Shown here piece by piece: positions 1 through 8,391 of a DNA stretch of 64,000 nucleotides. The DNA is from JACCZX01 sp963807155 (GTDB taxonomy: Bacteria > Pseudomonadota > Gammaproteobacteria > Burkholderiales > Burkholderiaceae_F). Numbering within the stretch: the first letter of the stretch is position 1; every line of letters begins with the position of its first letter. The stretch lies in assembly GCA_963807155.1 (NCBI GenBank), contig CAWEAZ010000019.1, positions 124,001 through 188,000 on the forward strand, given 5' to 3'. The translations under genes were made by a program, and so were the position numbers. The notes beneath the pieces are model-generated. The model worked only from the letters and a program-made list of their open reading frames with translations, did not search any database and was not told where the DNA came from.

Positions 1-761
1 ATGCAGTTGTTTCGGAGTTCGATTTGCGCGACGGCGAGGATTGCTTCGTCGACGAGTTGTATATGCCGGCTACAGAGCTGGGTGTTCCTCTGCTCGCCGC
101 GCTGACGCCGCGCACCTATCTTGACCCGAACCGCCATGCGGGCGACATCGACCTCGACTTGATCGAAGGCGGCAAATGGCCACGCGCGCACGTGCCCAGC
201 GGCAAGGCGCGCATCGGCAAGGCGCTAATCTGGAGAACGCTGGACGATGGACGTGCAATCTACGGGCGCAAGCTGAAGGTCGATGAAGTGCTGGGCCGTA
301 TCGAGCGCTGCCACGCGCCGTACCACCGTGCCCTGCGAGATGCGATTGATCGGACGCACGCGAACTTCGGCGTCGTGTATCACATCAACTGTCATTCGAT
401 GAACTCGGTGGCAGGAAAGATGGGCGAAGGAGGCCCAGGTTCGCCTCGAGCAGATTTCGTTCTCGGCGATCGCGATGGTTCGACCTGCGATCCGGCATTC
501 ACCGAGTTCGTGCGCGCCAGCCTGGCGGCGACGGGCCACACAGTCAGCGTCAACGACCCGTACAAAGGCGTCGAGCTGGTCAAAGCCTATTCGAAGCCCG
601 CCGACCGACGCCATAGCCTGCAGCTTGAGATCAACAAGCGGCTGTACATGGACGAGGCAAAGCGTGAACGCAATGCCGGCTTTGTGCCGTTACAGCGCAA
701 GCTGCAGAACCTGATCGAAGCGATCGTTGACTACATCGGAAAGGAAGTTCGGCGTGACTGA
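1..761 (+). CDS. N-formylglutamate amidohydrolase family protein (5' partial)
   Basis: Resembles the N-formylglutamate amidohydrolase (HutG/FGase-like) family, which removes the formyl group from N-formyl-glutamate or acts on related acyl-amino acids. The frame is open from base 3 to the window edge, so the N-terminus is missing; a TTG at 24 lies inside the conserved region and is unlikely to be the true start. Recognisable family blocks are EDCFVDELY near the start, then TYLDPNR, HINCHSMNS around the middle and LQLEINKRLYMD near the end. It overlaps the next gene by 8 bp, which suggests translational coupling with a second zinc-type deacylase. The exact substrate cannot be told; a histidine-degradation role is not supported because no hut genes are visible. 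Confidence 0.8.
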   Translation, partial: AVVSEFDLRDGEDCFVDELYMPATELGVPLLAALTPRTYLDPNRHAGDIDLDLIEGGKWPRAHVPSGKARIGKALIWRTLDDGRAIYGRKLKVDEVLGRIERCHAPYHRALRDAIDRTHANFGVVYHINCHSMNSVAGKMGEGGPGSPRADFVLGDRDGSTCDPAFTEFVRASLAATGHTVSVNDPYKGVELVKAYSKPADRRHSLQLEINKRLYMDEAKRERNAGFVPLQRKLQNLIEAIVDYIGKEVRRD

Positions 762-1732
762 ACGCGTAGCTGAGCCCGTCCGCGGGCATCATCCAGTCGA
801 AGTGCAGCCTCCCGACATCGGGAAATACAAGCAAGGCAACACCGGAGTCGACTACGTTCACACGATCGACTCCGGGCGTGCCGGCCCGACGGTGATGGTG
901 CAGGCGCTGACGCACGGCAACGAGTTCTGCGGTGCGCACGCGCTCGATTACCTGCTGCGGGAGCAGATCAAGCCAGCCGTCGGCAAGTGGGTCATTGCTT
1001 TTGCCAACGTCGACGCCTATGCGCGTTTTGACTTCGACGATCCGGACGCATCGCGGTATATCGACGAGGATTACAACCGCGTATGGGGCGACGATGTTCT
1101 ATTCGGTGCGCGCGATTCGGCCGAGTTGCGTCGGGCGCGCCAACTGCAGCCGTTCGTTGACGCCGCCGACTTTCTGCTCGACATTCATTCGATGCACGAG
1201 CCATGTCGGCCGATCATGGTGTGCGGCATGGTCGACAAGCACGTCGATTTGGCGCGCAAGGTCGGACTACCGGCGGATCTGCTGCTCGATACCGGCCATC
1301 CGGCGGGTGTGCGTATGCGCGATCGGGGTAGCTTCAACGATCCGGCGAGTCCGCGTGCGGCGGTATTGATCGAGTGCGGCCAGCACTGGGAAAAGTCGGC
1401 GGTCGACGTCGCGGTCGACACGATGCTGCGCTTTCTTGCCGCGACCGGCAGCGTTTCGTTTGACTCAATCCAATCCAGATTGAAGGTCAAACCGCCGGCG
1501 CGGCAACGAGTGATTCGCGTCACAGAGCCCGTCGTGGCGAAGTCGATGAACTTTGAGTTCGTCGTCCCTATCGAAGGGCTGGGAATCGTTCCAAAAGCCG
1601 GCATGCCTATTGCACGCGATGGCGACGAAGGTCTGGGTGGCTCCGTACGACAACACCGTGCTGGTGATGCCTTCGCTGCGGCACTTGCGGCCCGGTAACA
1701 CGCAGGTGAGGCTCGGCCGGTACGAAGATTAG
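754..1732 (+). CDS. Succinylglutamate desuccinylase/aspartoacylase family protein, 3' frameshift
   Basis: Zinc-dependent deacylase of the AstE/AspA (M14-like) family. The metal-binding THGNE motif is at residues 53-57 (His54, Glu57), and LLDIHSMH further on supplies the third histidine. The GTG at 754 is chosen because AAGGAAG lies just upstream and it overlaps the previous stop; a TTG at 727 is also open. The original frame runs to 1698, but the family-like C-terminus (VWVAPYDNTVLVMPS) is in another frame that starts right after a G run at about 1630 and ends at 1732. A one-base indel there is likely. The pair with the upstream amidohydrolase suggests a two-step deacylation of one N-acyl amino acid; this is inference. 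Confidence 0.75.
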
Positions 1733-1741
1733 GAGGCAATG

Positions 1742-2368
1742 ATGAACAGACGATTAGCGGGCGCGGCGCTGTTGGCGGCTGCCATCGTGGCGTTATCGGG
1801 CTGTGCGAGCACCGAGATCAACGCGCGATGGGTTAACCCGCAGGCCGGCAATCGCCTGCCGGTCAAAAGCGTGATGGTGATGGACATTAACCGCGATTCA
1901 ACCGCGCGCCGAATCTATGAAGACGCGATGGTGGCGCAACTGAACGCGCGCGGCGTCAAGGCGGTGCAGTCGTACAAATTTTTGCCGGACGATGGACCGG
2001 CCGAGCAGCAGGTGATTCAGGCGGCCGTCGCAAAAGTCGGCGCCGATGCGGTGCTGATTTCGCGCACGGTCAGCGTCACCCATGAAGTGCAGGTGTCGCC
2101 GGGGTATGTCGCCGGCCCGCCGTGGGGTTTTGGATGGCCCGGTTTCTATGGCTACTACCACAGCTACTGGTCCGCCGCGTACGCGTTTCCGCCGAGCGTT
2201 TACACCGTGCAAAAAGTGCTGGTCGATACGCGGCTGTTCGATGCGAAGGAGTACCTGGTGCTCTGGTCCGGCTCGTCGACGACCGTGCCAACCGGCTCGA
2301 TGCAGCAGACGATTCAGGACTTCGCCAAGACCATCACCGAGACGCTCGCGAACGACAAGGTGATCTAG
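1742..2368 (+). CDS. Putative outer-membrane lipoprotein
   Basis: Lipoprotein signal peptide: short basic start, hydrophobic stretch and lipobox LSGC at about residues 18-21. A perfect AGGAGG at 1731-1736 overlaps the previous stop and favours the second of two adjacent ATGs (1742 rather than 1739). The mature part contains VKSVMVMDINRD and a Gly/Tyr/Trp-rich segment (GPPWGFGWPGFYGYYHSY) before a C-terminal domain. It resembles small uncharacterised proteobacterial lipoproteins; function is unknown. It is directly downstream of the deacylase gene and probably cotranscribed. Confidence 0.7.
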   Translation: MNRRLAGAALLAAAIVALSGCASTEINARWVNPQAGNRLPVKSVMVMDINRDSTARRIYEDAMVAQLNARGVKAVQSYKFLPDDGPAEQQVIQAAVAKVGADAVLISRTVSVTHEVQVSPGYVAGPPWGFGWPGFYGYYHSYWSAAYAFPPSVYTVQKVLVDTRLFDAKEYLVLWSGSSTTVPTGSMQQTIQDFAKTITETLANDKVI

Positions 2369-2371
2369 CTT

Positions 2372-2935
2372 CTAGTAGGTCGCGACGACGCTGTCGTCGC
2401 GAATATCGAGCAGCGTTTCGGCGACCCGCACGCAATCGTCGACATGCCGGTCGCCGAGCGCTTTTAGCGCAGTGAATGACAGCGATGCGGCTACCGCCTG
2501 GCCGGCGAACGGTACGTATTTCGCTGCCTGTTTGGCGCTCAACCTGACACCCACGGTCTTCAGCACCTTGATCACCACCTCGCGCGTCACGATGCGCCCG
2601 ACCAGCGCGCTGCCGACCGCCATCACCGCCTTGTAGGCGAATAACCTCCTGTGCGGTGCCAGTTGTTCGATCTGTTCCGGCGTCAATCCAAAGCGTTGAT
2701 TGATCTGCTCGATCATCTTCAGCAGCACGGTGATGTCGACCGCAACATCGACTCCCGGTAGTGGAATGACCGACGCGCCGGCCGAGATCAATGCGCGGCG
2801 CGTGACAAGCCGGCGGCATTCGCTGGCGAGCCGCACGATATCGCGGCGTGTTGCCGGAATCAGGTTTGAGGCTGTGCGTGCGCTTGCTCTTTTCGATCGG
2901 CGTGCGGGCCTGACAGCGACTGAAGTGGAAGCCAT
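2372..2935 (-). CDS. DUF697-like membrane-associated helical protein
   Basis: About 187 residues. The segment IPLPGVDVAVDITVLLKMI followed by NQRFGLTPEQIE and a long hydrophobic helical region (AYKAVMAVGSALVG...) resembles DUF697/YcjF-type domains, which are membrane associated and often linked to GTPases. The start at 2935 avoids an overlap with the upstream flavin reductase; an in-frame start at 2998 also exists. It converges on the lipoprotein gene, with only 3 bp between stops. Function unknown; family assignment is moderate. Confidence 0.6.
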   Translation of the reverse strand: MASTSVAVRPARRSKRASARTASNLIPATRRDIVRLASECRRLVTRRALISAGASVIPLPGVDVAVDITVLLKMIEQINQRFGLTPEQIEQLAPHRRLFAYKAVMAVGSALVGRIVTREVVIKVLKTVGVRLSAKQAAKYVPFAGQAVAASLSFTALKALGDRHVDDCVRVAETLLDIRDDSVVATY

Positions 2936-2952
2936 GAAGAATGAAGTCGCGC

Positions 2953-3540
2953 TTAGATCGTTGGATGGTGCTTTGAAGGCAAGTTCACGCGCCCCCATTT
3001 CAGCGTTCGGCTCATCCAGACCACCTCGTCAAGAAAACCGTCGACGCGCTTTGCATAGGCATCGTCGAGCAGCTTGCCGGTATCGTCGAATTTGTTTTGC
3101 ACGGTCGGAAACTGCAGGTCCGTGAACGTGACCGCAAGACCCAGCTCGCGCACCATCGGCACCATCGCCTCGATAACGCGCGTTCCGCCCCAGGCACCCG
3201 CCGAGACGCCGACCAACGCCACCGCCTTGTGTACGTATTCCTTCAACAGCAAGTCGAGCACGCTCTTTAACGCACCCGGGTAACCATGGTTGTACTCCGG
3301 CGTAACGATGACGAGACCATCGGCACGAATGATCGCGTCACGCCATTGCGGAAACTGGTCTTTGATGTCCAGGCCGTAGTCGTCTTGTGGAAGCGCAAAG
3401 TCCGCAACATCGAACAACTGTGTTTCGATATCCGACCGCGCCGACATCGCAGCATGCAACCAGTGAGCAACATGCACGCTCCTGCGCAGTTTTCGATTGG
3501 TGCCCAGCAGAACCGGCAAGAAAACGGGTGTCTTATCCAA
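2953..3540 (-). CDS. NADPH-dependent FMN reductase family protein
   Basis: Flavodoxin-fold NAD(P)H:FMN (quinone) reductase family. Visible motifs are LLGTNRKLRRSVHVA near the N-terminus (FMN phosphate loop) and TPEYNHGYPGALKS in the middle, both characteristic of the ArsH/ChrR/azoreductase-like group. The open frame extends to 3654, but family similarity begins at KTPVFLPVLLGTNR, so a TTG at 3540 preceded by GGAG is the likely start (about 195 residues). It is divergent from hemA. Likely role is flavin or quinone reduction; substrate not predictable. Confidence 0.8.
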   Translation of the reverse strand: MDKTPVFLPVLLGTNRKLRRSVHVAHWLHAAMSARSDIETQLFDVADFALPQDDYGLDIKDQFPQWRDAIIRADGLVIVTPEYNHGYPGALKSVLDLLLKEYVHKAVALVGVSAGAWGGTRVIEAMVPMVRELGLAVTFTDLQFPTVQNKFDDTGKLLDDAYAKRVDGFLDEVVWMSRTLKWGRVNLPSKHHPTI

Positions 3541-3679
3541 ACCTGTGCTCCAGTTGGGGGTGTCGCTCCGCGTGCCTCTAAGAAATCGAGGGCGTGCGCC
3601 GCAGCATGGTAATCCGATTAACTGCGGACAGCCCCCGTTCATCGTCGTTTTCATTAGAGCTTGCGCCGCGTAGCGCCCC

Positions 3680-3685
3680 TATAAT
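3680..3685 (+). promoter_or_regulatory. Candidate -10 box for hemA operon
   Basis: A perfect TATAAT in the 198-bp divergent gap, 53 bp before the hemA start. No good TTGACA-like -35 is found at 16-18 bp (TTGCGC at 3661 leaves only 13 bp), so this is a weak to moderate prediction. Confidence 0.35.
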
Positions 3686-3738
3686 TCTGCGTCCCAAACA
3701 AGGATCCAGGCGCGCGATAGCGGCCAACGCAATCGTCG

Positions 3739-5013
3739 ATGCAGCTCCTTACCCTCGGGCTCAATCACACCACCGCGCCGCTCGCCGTGCGCGAGCGCGT
3801 TGCCTTTTTGGCCGACGAGGTGGGCGCAACGATTGGCAGATTGCGCGAGCGTTTGAGCGCGCCTGCCGGCGGTCGCGTCAGCGAGGCCGCGATCGTTTCC
3901 ACCTGCAACCGTACCGAGCTTTACTGCGCAGTCGAAGAGCCCGACGTCGCGCAGCAGGCGCTGCACCAGTTCGTCGCCGCCGAGCGCCAGCTGGATCTGG
4001 ACGAATTGCAGCGCCATTCGTACGTGCTGCCGCATGTGAACGCGGTGCGACATGCGTTCCGTGTCGCCAGCGGCCTCGACTCGATGGTGTTGGGCGAGCC
4101 GCAGATCCTGGGCCAGATGAAGGAAGCCGAAAAACTCGCGCGCAACGCCGGCGGGCTCGGCTTGATGCTGAACCATTTGTTTCAGCGCACCTTCGCCGTC
4201 GCGAAAGAGGTTCGCTCGACGACCGAGATCGGCACGCAGTCGGTATCGATGGCGGCTGCGGCGGTACGCGTCGCACGCAAGATTTTCGGCGAGCTCGGCG
4301 AAAGCCATGTGTTGTTCGTCGGCGCCGGCGAGATGATCGATCTGACCGCGACGCACTTTGCCGCGCAACGGCCGAAGTCGATCACGGTAGCGAATCGCAC
4401 GCTCGACCGCGCCGAAGCGCTCGCGACGCGTCTGCACGGCAAATCGATAAAGCTTGGCGATCTGCCCGAAGCGATGGCGAAGTTCGACATCGTCGTGTCT
4501 TGTACGGCCAGCCTGTTGCCGATCATCGGGCTCGGCATGGTCGAGCGCGCGATTCGCACGCGCCGGCACAAGCCGATGTTCATCGTCGATCTGGCGGTAC
4601 CGCGCGATGTCGAACCCGAAGTTGCACGGCTTGACGACGTGTATGTGCACACGGTCGACGATCTCGGCAAGGTGGTCGCGAGCGGCAACGACACGCGCCA
4701 GGCGGCAGTCGCACAAGCCGAGGCGATCATCGAATCGCGGGTGCGCGATTTCGAAGAATGGATCCGGGTGCGCCGTGCAGTGCCGACGATCCAGGACTTG
4801 CACGGCCGCGCCGACGCGCTGCGCGCGCGCGAGCTGCAGCGCGCATTGAAGCTGCTTGCCAAGGGCGAGCCACCCGAGCGCGTGATCGAGCAGCTATCGC
4901 ACGCGCTGACCAACAAGTTTCTGCACGATCCGATGAGCGCGCTACGCGCCGCCGGCGACGACGCCGAGCACGCACGTCTGCAGGCGCTGCTGGCGCGTTT
5001 CTACTCGGAATAA
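3739..5013 (+). CDS. hemA: Glutamyl-tRNA reductase
   Basis: NADPH-dependent reduction of glutamyl-tRNA(Glu) to glutamate-1-semialdehyde, the first step of C5-pathway tetrapyrrole synthesis. 424 residues, the normal family length. The N-terminal catalytic domain has STCNRTELY with nucleophile Cys56, followed by SGLDSMVLGEPQILGQ. The central Rossmann domain contains LFVGAGEMI, and the C-terminal part is the helical dimerisation domain. The start ATG matches the family N-terminus MQLLTLGLNHTTAP. First gene of hemA-prfA-prmC; the same order is found in many proteobacteria. Confidence 0.97.
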   Translation: MQLLTLGLNHTTAPLAVRERVAFLADEVGATIGRLRERLSAPAGGRVSEAAIVSTCNRTELYCAVEEPDVAQQALHQFVAAERQLDLDELQRHSYVLPHVNAVRHAFRVASGLDSMVLGEPQILGQMKEAEKLARNAGGLGLMLNHLFQRTFAVAKEVRSTTEIGTQSVSMAAAAVRVARKIFGELGESHVLFVGAGEMIDLTATHFAAQRPKSITVANRTLDRAEALATRLHGKSIKLGDLPEAMAKFDIVVSCTASLLPIIGLGMVERAIRTRRHKPMFIVDLAVPRDVEPEVARLDDVYVHTVDDLGKVVASGNDTRQAAVAQAEAIIESRVRDFEEWIRVRRAVPTIQDLHGRADALRARELQRALKLLAKGEPPERVIEQLSHALTNKFLHDPMSALRAAGDDAEHARLQALLARFYSE

Positions 5014-5025
5014 AGGGTTAGACCA

Positions 5026-5052
5026 CGTGTACGGGCCGGCGGCCCGTACACG
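5026..5052 (+). repeat. Perfect 12-bp inverted repeat between hemA and prfA
   Basis: CGTGTACGGGCC (5026-5037) and GGCCCGTACACG (5041-5052) are perfect reverse complements with a 3-nt GGC loop. It sits between the hemA stop and the prfA start. No U-tract follows, so a simple intrinsic terminator is unlikely; mRNA processing, stability or partial attenuation are possible. Confidence 0.7.
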
Positions 5053-5066
5053 CTACGATTTCGTCT

Positions 5067-6152
5067 ATGAAGTCATCCATGAGAACCAAACTCGAGCAGC
5101 TTGCAAAGCGGCTCGACGAAATCGACGTGCATTTGTCGGACGAGCACGCGGCGCGCGACATGAATCGCTTCCGCACGCTCGGGCAGGAGCGGTCGGAAAT
5201 CGAGCCTGTCGTTAGCCGGTTTCACGACTACAGGCGGGCCGAGAGCGACCTGCAAAGTGCGCAGCAGATGCTTTCCGAACCCGAGATGAAGGCGCTTGCC
5301 GAGGAAGAGATCGATGCATCCAAAGCGCGCATCGCAGCACTCGAAGGCGAATTGCAGGGACTGCTGCTGCCAAGAGATCCCAACGACGACCGCAACATCT
5401 TTCTGGAGATACGTGCCGGAACCGGCGGCGACGAGTCGGGATTGTTCGCCGGGGACCTGCTGCGCATGTATATGCGCTATGCCGAGCGTCACCGCTGGTC
5501 GACCGAGATGATTTCCGAGAGTGCGTCCGACATGGGCGGTTACAAAGAGGTCATCGTGCGGTTGGTCGGAGCCGGCGCCTACTCGAAGCTGAAGTTCGAA
5601 TCGGGCGGCCATCGAGTGCAGCGCGTTCCGGTGACCGAAGCGCAAGGGCGAATTCACACGTCGGCGTGCACGGTGGCGGTACTGCCGGAGGCCGACGAAA
5701 TCGATGACGTGAAGATCGATCCGAGCGAAATTCGAATCGATGTGTTTCGCGCTTCAGGTGCAGGCGGGCAGCACGTGAACAAGACCGAAAGCGCGGTCCG
5801 CATCACGCATCTGCCAACCAATATCGTGGTTGAGTGCCAGGACGACCGATCGCAGCACAAGAACCGCGAGCGCGCGATGAAGATTCTGGCGGCTCGCATC
5901 AAGGACCAGCAAACACGCGATCAACAGGCGAAAGAGGCCTCGACGCGCAAGACGCTGATCGGATCGGGTGATCGCTCGGAGCGCATCCGCACCTATAACT
6001 TTCCGCAAGGCCGCGTCACCGATCACCGAATCAACCTGACCTTGTATCGAATCGACGCGATCATGGACGGCGATCTCGACGAGCTGACCGAGAGACTCGC
6101 CGCCGAGCATCAGGCCGAACTGCTGGCGGCGCTGGGCGATGCAGTTCAGTGA
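5067..6152 (+). CDS. prfA: Peptide chain release factor 1
   Basis: Class I release factor that recognises UAA/UAG stop codons and triggers peptide release on the ribosome. 361 residues, full length. PVT at 188-190 is the codon-reading tripeptide typical of RF1, and GGQ at 233-235 is the hydrolysis motif (context ASGAGGQHVNKTESAVRI). The glutamine of GGQ is the target of the methyltransferase encoded by the next gene, which overlaps by 14 bp. Start chosen from the family-like MKSSMRTKLEQL. Confidence 0.97.
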   Translation: MKSSMRTKLEQLAKRLDEIDVHLSDEHAARDMNRFRTLGQERSEIEPVVSRFHDYRRAESDLQSAQQMLSEPEMKALAEEEIDASKARIAALEGELQGLLLPRDPNDDRNIFLEIRAGTGGDESGLFAGDLLRMYMRYAERHRWSTEMISESASDMGGYKEVIVRLVGAGAYSKLKFESGGHRVQRVPVTEAQGRIHTSACTVAVLPEADEIDDVKIDPSEIRIDVFRASGAGGQHVNKTESAVRITHLPTNIVVECQDDRSQHKNRERAMKILAARIKDQQTRDQQAKEASTRKTLIGSGDRSERIRTYNFPQGRVTDHRINLTLYRIDAIMDGDLDELTERLAAEHQAELLAALGDAVQ

Positions 6153-6972
6153 AGCGTCGGCCGTCGCGCAGAGCGTCGGCGAGTTGTTGGTTGCAAGCCC
6201 ACTGGGCAGGCCGGACACGCGCGCACTGCTCGCACATCAGCTCGGTGTCACGCGTGAGCGACTGATTGCACAACCCGAATTACGCGTGGCTCCGGCAGAC
6301 GTGCAGGCGTTCGCGCAACTCGTTCAGCGGTGCCAGCGCGGCGAGCCGCTTGCCTATGTGCTGGGGGAAAGGGAGTTCTACGGGCGGATGTTTGAGGTGT
6401 CTCCGGCCGTTCTGATACCGCGACCCGAAACCGAACTGCTGGTCGAAGTCGCGCTCTCCGCCGGGTTAAACCACGGCGCGCAGGTACTCGATCTTGGAAC
6501 AGGCTCGGGCTGCGTCGCGCTTACGCTCTCACTCGAGCGCCCTTCATGGCACGTTACCGCGACCGACGTCTCGCGCGATGCGCTCGAAGTGGCGCGTGCG
6601 AACGCTGCGAAATTGAGCGTGGCCAACATCGCATTCCGCAAAGGGAGCTGGTTTTCCGCGCTTTCAGATCAGCGCTTCGACCTGATCGTCAGCAATCCGC
6701 CCTACGTCGCCGCCGGCGACTCCCATTTGCAGGCACTGCGTTTCGAACCACAGATAGCGCTGGTGGCCTCGGGAAATGGCATAGCGTGCCTGCAACAGAT
6801 TATCGAAAGCGCGCCCCGGCATCTGCTGCCGGGCGGCATTCTGGCGCTTGAACATAGCTATGAGCAGGGCGAGGCGGTACGCGCGCTGTTCAATACTGGC
6901 GCCTGGTGCGAAGCACGAACGCTGGCCGACTTCGCTGGACTCGACCGGGTGACGCTGGCGCGCCTCGTTTGA
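6139..6972 (+). CDS. prmC: Peptide chain release factor N5-glutamine methyltransferase
   Basis: Methylates the GGQ glutamine of RF1/RF2 with S-adenosylmethionine. 277 residues. The N-terminal helical release-factor-binding region is followed by PRPETELLVE, the SAM-binding DLGTGSGC (118-125) and the catalytic NPPY (186-189). The start overlaps the prfA stop by 14 bp, consistent with coupled translation of enzyme and substrate. Confidence 0.96.
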   Translation: MQFSEASAVAQSVGELLVASPLGRPDTRALLAHQLGVTRERLIAQPELRVAPADVQAFAQLVQRCQRGEPLAYVLGEREFYGRMFEVSPAVLIPRPETELLVEVALSAGLNHGAQVLDLGTGSGCVALTLSLERPSWHVTATDVSRDALEVARANAAKLSVANIAFRKGSWFSALSDQRFDLIVSNPPYVAAGDSHLQALRFEPQIALVASGNGIACLQQIIESAPRHLLPGGILALEHSYEQGEAVRALFNTGAWCEARTLADFAGLDRVTLARLV

Positions 6973-7023
6973 CGCCCCGTCACTGCTCGCTACACTCGGA
7001 AAATCCAATTTGAGTGACATGCC

Positions 7024-7344
7024 ATGACCCCTGCAGATTTCATCAAGAAAACAGTGTCAGACAACCCGGTTGTGCTCTTTATGAAAGGCACCGCGCAGTT
7101 TCCGCAATGCGGATTTTCGGGCCGCGCGATTGCCCTGCTGAAGCAGTCCGGCGTCAAGAATCTGATCACCGTCAACGTGCTCGACGACGACGACGTGCGC
7201 CAAGGCGTCAAGGACTTTTCCAACTGGCCGACCGTTCCGCAGCTATACGTCAACGGTCAGTTCGTCGGTGGCTCCGACATCATGAGCGAAATGTTCGAAT
7301 CGGGTGAATTGCAGACACTGCTGAAGGACGCCAAGGTCGTTTAG
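7024..7344 (+). CDS. grxD: Monothiol glutaredoxin Grx4
   Basis: Monothiol glutaredoxin with the CGFS active site at residues 29-32 (FPQCGFSGRA), 106 residues. Proteins of this type carry and transfer [2Fe-2S] clusters as glutathione-ligated dimers, often with BolA partners; a BolA-like gene is at 31 kb in this window. Downstream of prmC after a 51-bp gap, and 10 bp before ubiX. Confidence 0.95.
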   Translation: MTPADFIKKTVSDNPVVLFMKGTAQFPQCGFSGRAIALLKQSGVKNLITVNVLDDDDVRQGVKDFSNWPTVPQLYVNGQFVGGSDIMSEMFESGELQTLLKDAKVV

Positions 7345-7354
7345 TGCCTCGGCA

Positions 7355-7939
7355 ATGCAGCGCCTGATCGTTGCGATTACAGGCGCTACCGGCGCGATCT
7401 ACGGCGTGCAATTGCTGCGGCACTTGCGCACGCTGGGAGTCGAAACACACCTGCTGATGTCGCCGGCAGGCGTGCTAAACGTCCACCAGGAACTCGATTT
7501 GAAACGCGCCGATGTCGAGGCATTGGCCGACGTCGTGCATAGCGTCGGTGATGTCGGTGCCGCGCTTGCCAGCGGATCGTTCAAGACCAACGGCATGGTG
7601 ATCGCGCCGTGCTCGATGAAGACGCTGGCTGCGGTCGCGCACGGCTATGCCGACAATCTGATCTCGCGATCCGCCGACGTCTGTTTGAAGGAGCGCCGCA
7701 GACTTGTCCTACTGCCGCGCGAGGCGCCGTTGAACCTGGCGCACATTCGCAACATGGAAGCCGTGACGCTAATGGGCGGCATCATTTTCCCGCCGTTGCC
7801 GGCGTTCTATCAGCGGCCGCAAAGCTTCGAGCAAATGGTCGATCACACGCTGGCCCGCGTGCTCGATTTATTCGACATCGAGCATCAACTGGCGCCGCGC
7901 TGGGACGGGCAGATCGGCGCCGATCCGCAGCGCGCCTGA
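7355..7939 (+). CDS. ubiX: Flavin prenyltransferase UbiX
   Basis: Makes prenylated FMN, the cofactor of UbiD decarboxylase in ubiquinone synthesis. 194 residues. It begins MQRLIVAITGATGAIYG (FMN-binding loop) and contains CSMKTLAAVAHGYADNLI and KERRRLVLLPREAPL, diagnostic of the UbiX/Pad1 flavoprotein family. Last gene of the hemA-led block; no clear terminator follows. Confidence 0.95.
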   Translation: MQRLIVAITGATGAIYGVQLLRHLRTLGVETHLLMSPAGVLNVHQELDLKRADVEALADVVHSVGDVGAALASGSFKTNGMVIAPCSMKTLAAVAHGYADNLISRSADVCLKERRRLVLLPREAPLNLAHIRNMEAVTLMGGIIFPPLPAFYQRPQSFEQMVDHTLARVLDLFDIEHQLAPRWDGQIGADPQRA

Positions 7940-8042
7940 ATTTGACTTTGCCTTGATGCGCTGCGCTTCGCCGCGCAGCCTAGTCAGGTGCGGCTCGGTG
8001 GCGCAGACACGACTCGCAAGATGCGCAAACCCGACTCCGACG

Positions 8043-8379
8043 TTAAGCAGGCGGCTCAGTTCTGCCGACGGCGCTCACGGGAGTTTGCACCGCAGGGTCG
8101 AGCACAAAGGAGAACGTCACTGGCGCAATTGCGGTTCGGATGCTGCCCGGGAGTACGCCGTTCACACGCGGCGCGACGGTGGCGACGCGCTGCGCAAACG
8201 CCTGAGGCTCCACCGACGTCTCCACAGCGACGAACACGACGGTTTGTCGCGCGGCTGCAGCACGCAAAATCACGCCATGATCATAGGTGGCAGCCACTTT
8301 GTCTTCGTCGCAAACACCGCAGCTCCACGCCAACATTGGCCACATGGTCGAGGAAGGCTACGAACCACCTCGCGCTCAT
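8043..8379 (-). CDS. Small secreted protein with CGVCDEDK motif, apparent frameshift
   Basis: The open frame from 8345 down to 8043 gives WPMLAWSCGVCDEDKVAATYDHG and then a roughly 75-residue domain. A signal-peptide-like start (MSARWFVAFL) lies in another frame beginning at ATG 8379, 12 bp after the nirK stop. A one-base indel near 8345-8350 joins the two. The CxxC followed by Glu/Asp-Lys and YDHG looks like a conserved core of an uncharacterised periplasmic family, possibly metal- or thiol-active. Cotranscription with nirK is likely. Function is unknown. Confidence 0.5.
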
Positions 8380-8391
8380 TTGCCGGTTGCC

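Noticed and set aside
3594..4634. Long plus-strand frame of 346 codons overlapping hemA
   Set aside because: Arg/Ala-rich with no domain pattern; it is the out-of-frame shadow of hemA, as is the 374-codon minus-strand frame there.
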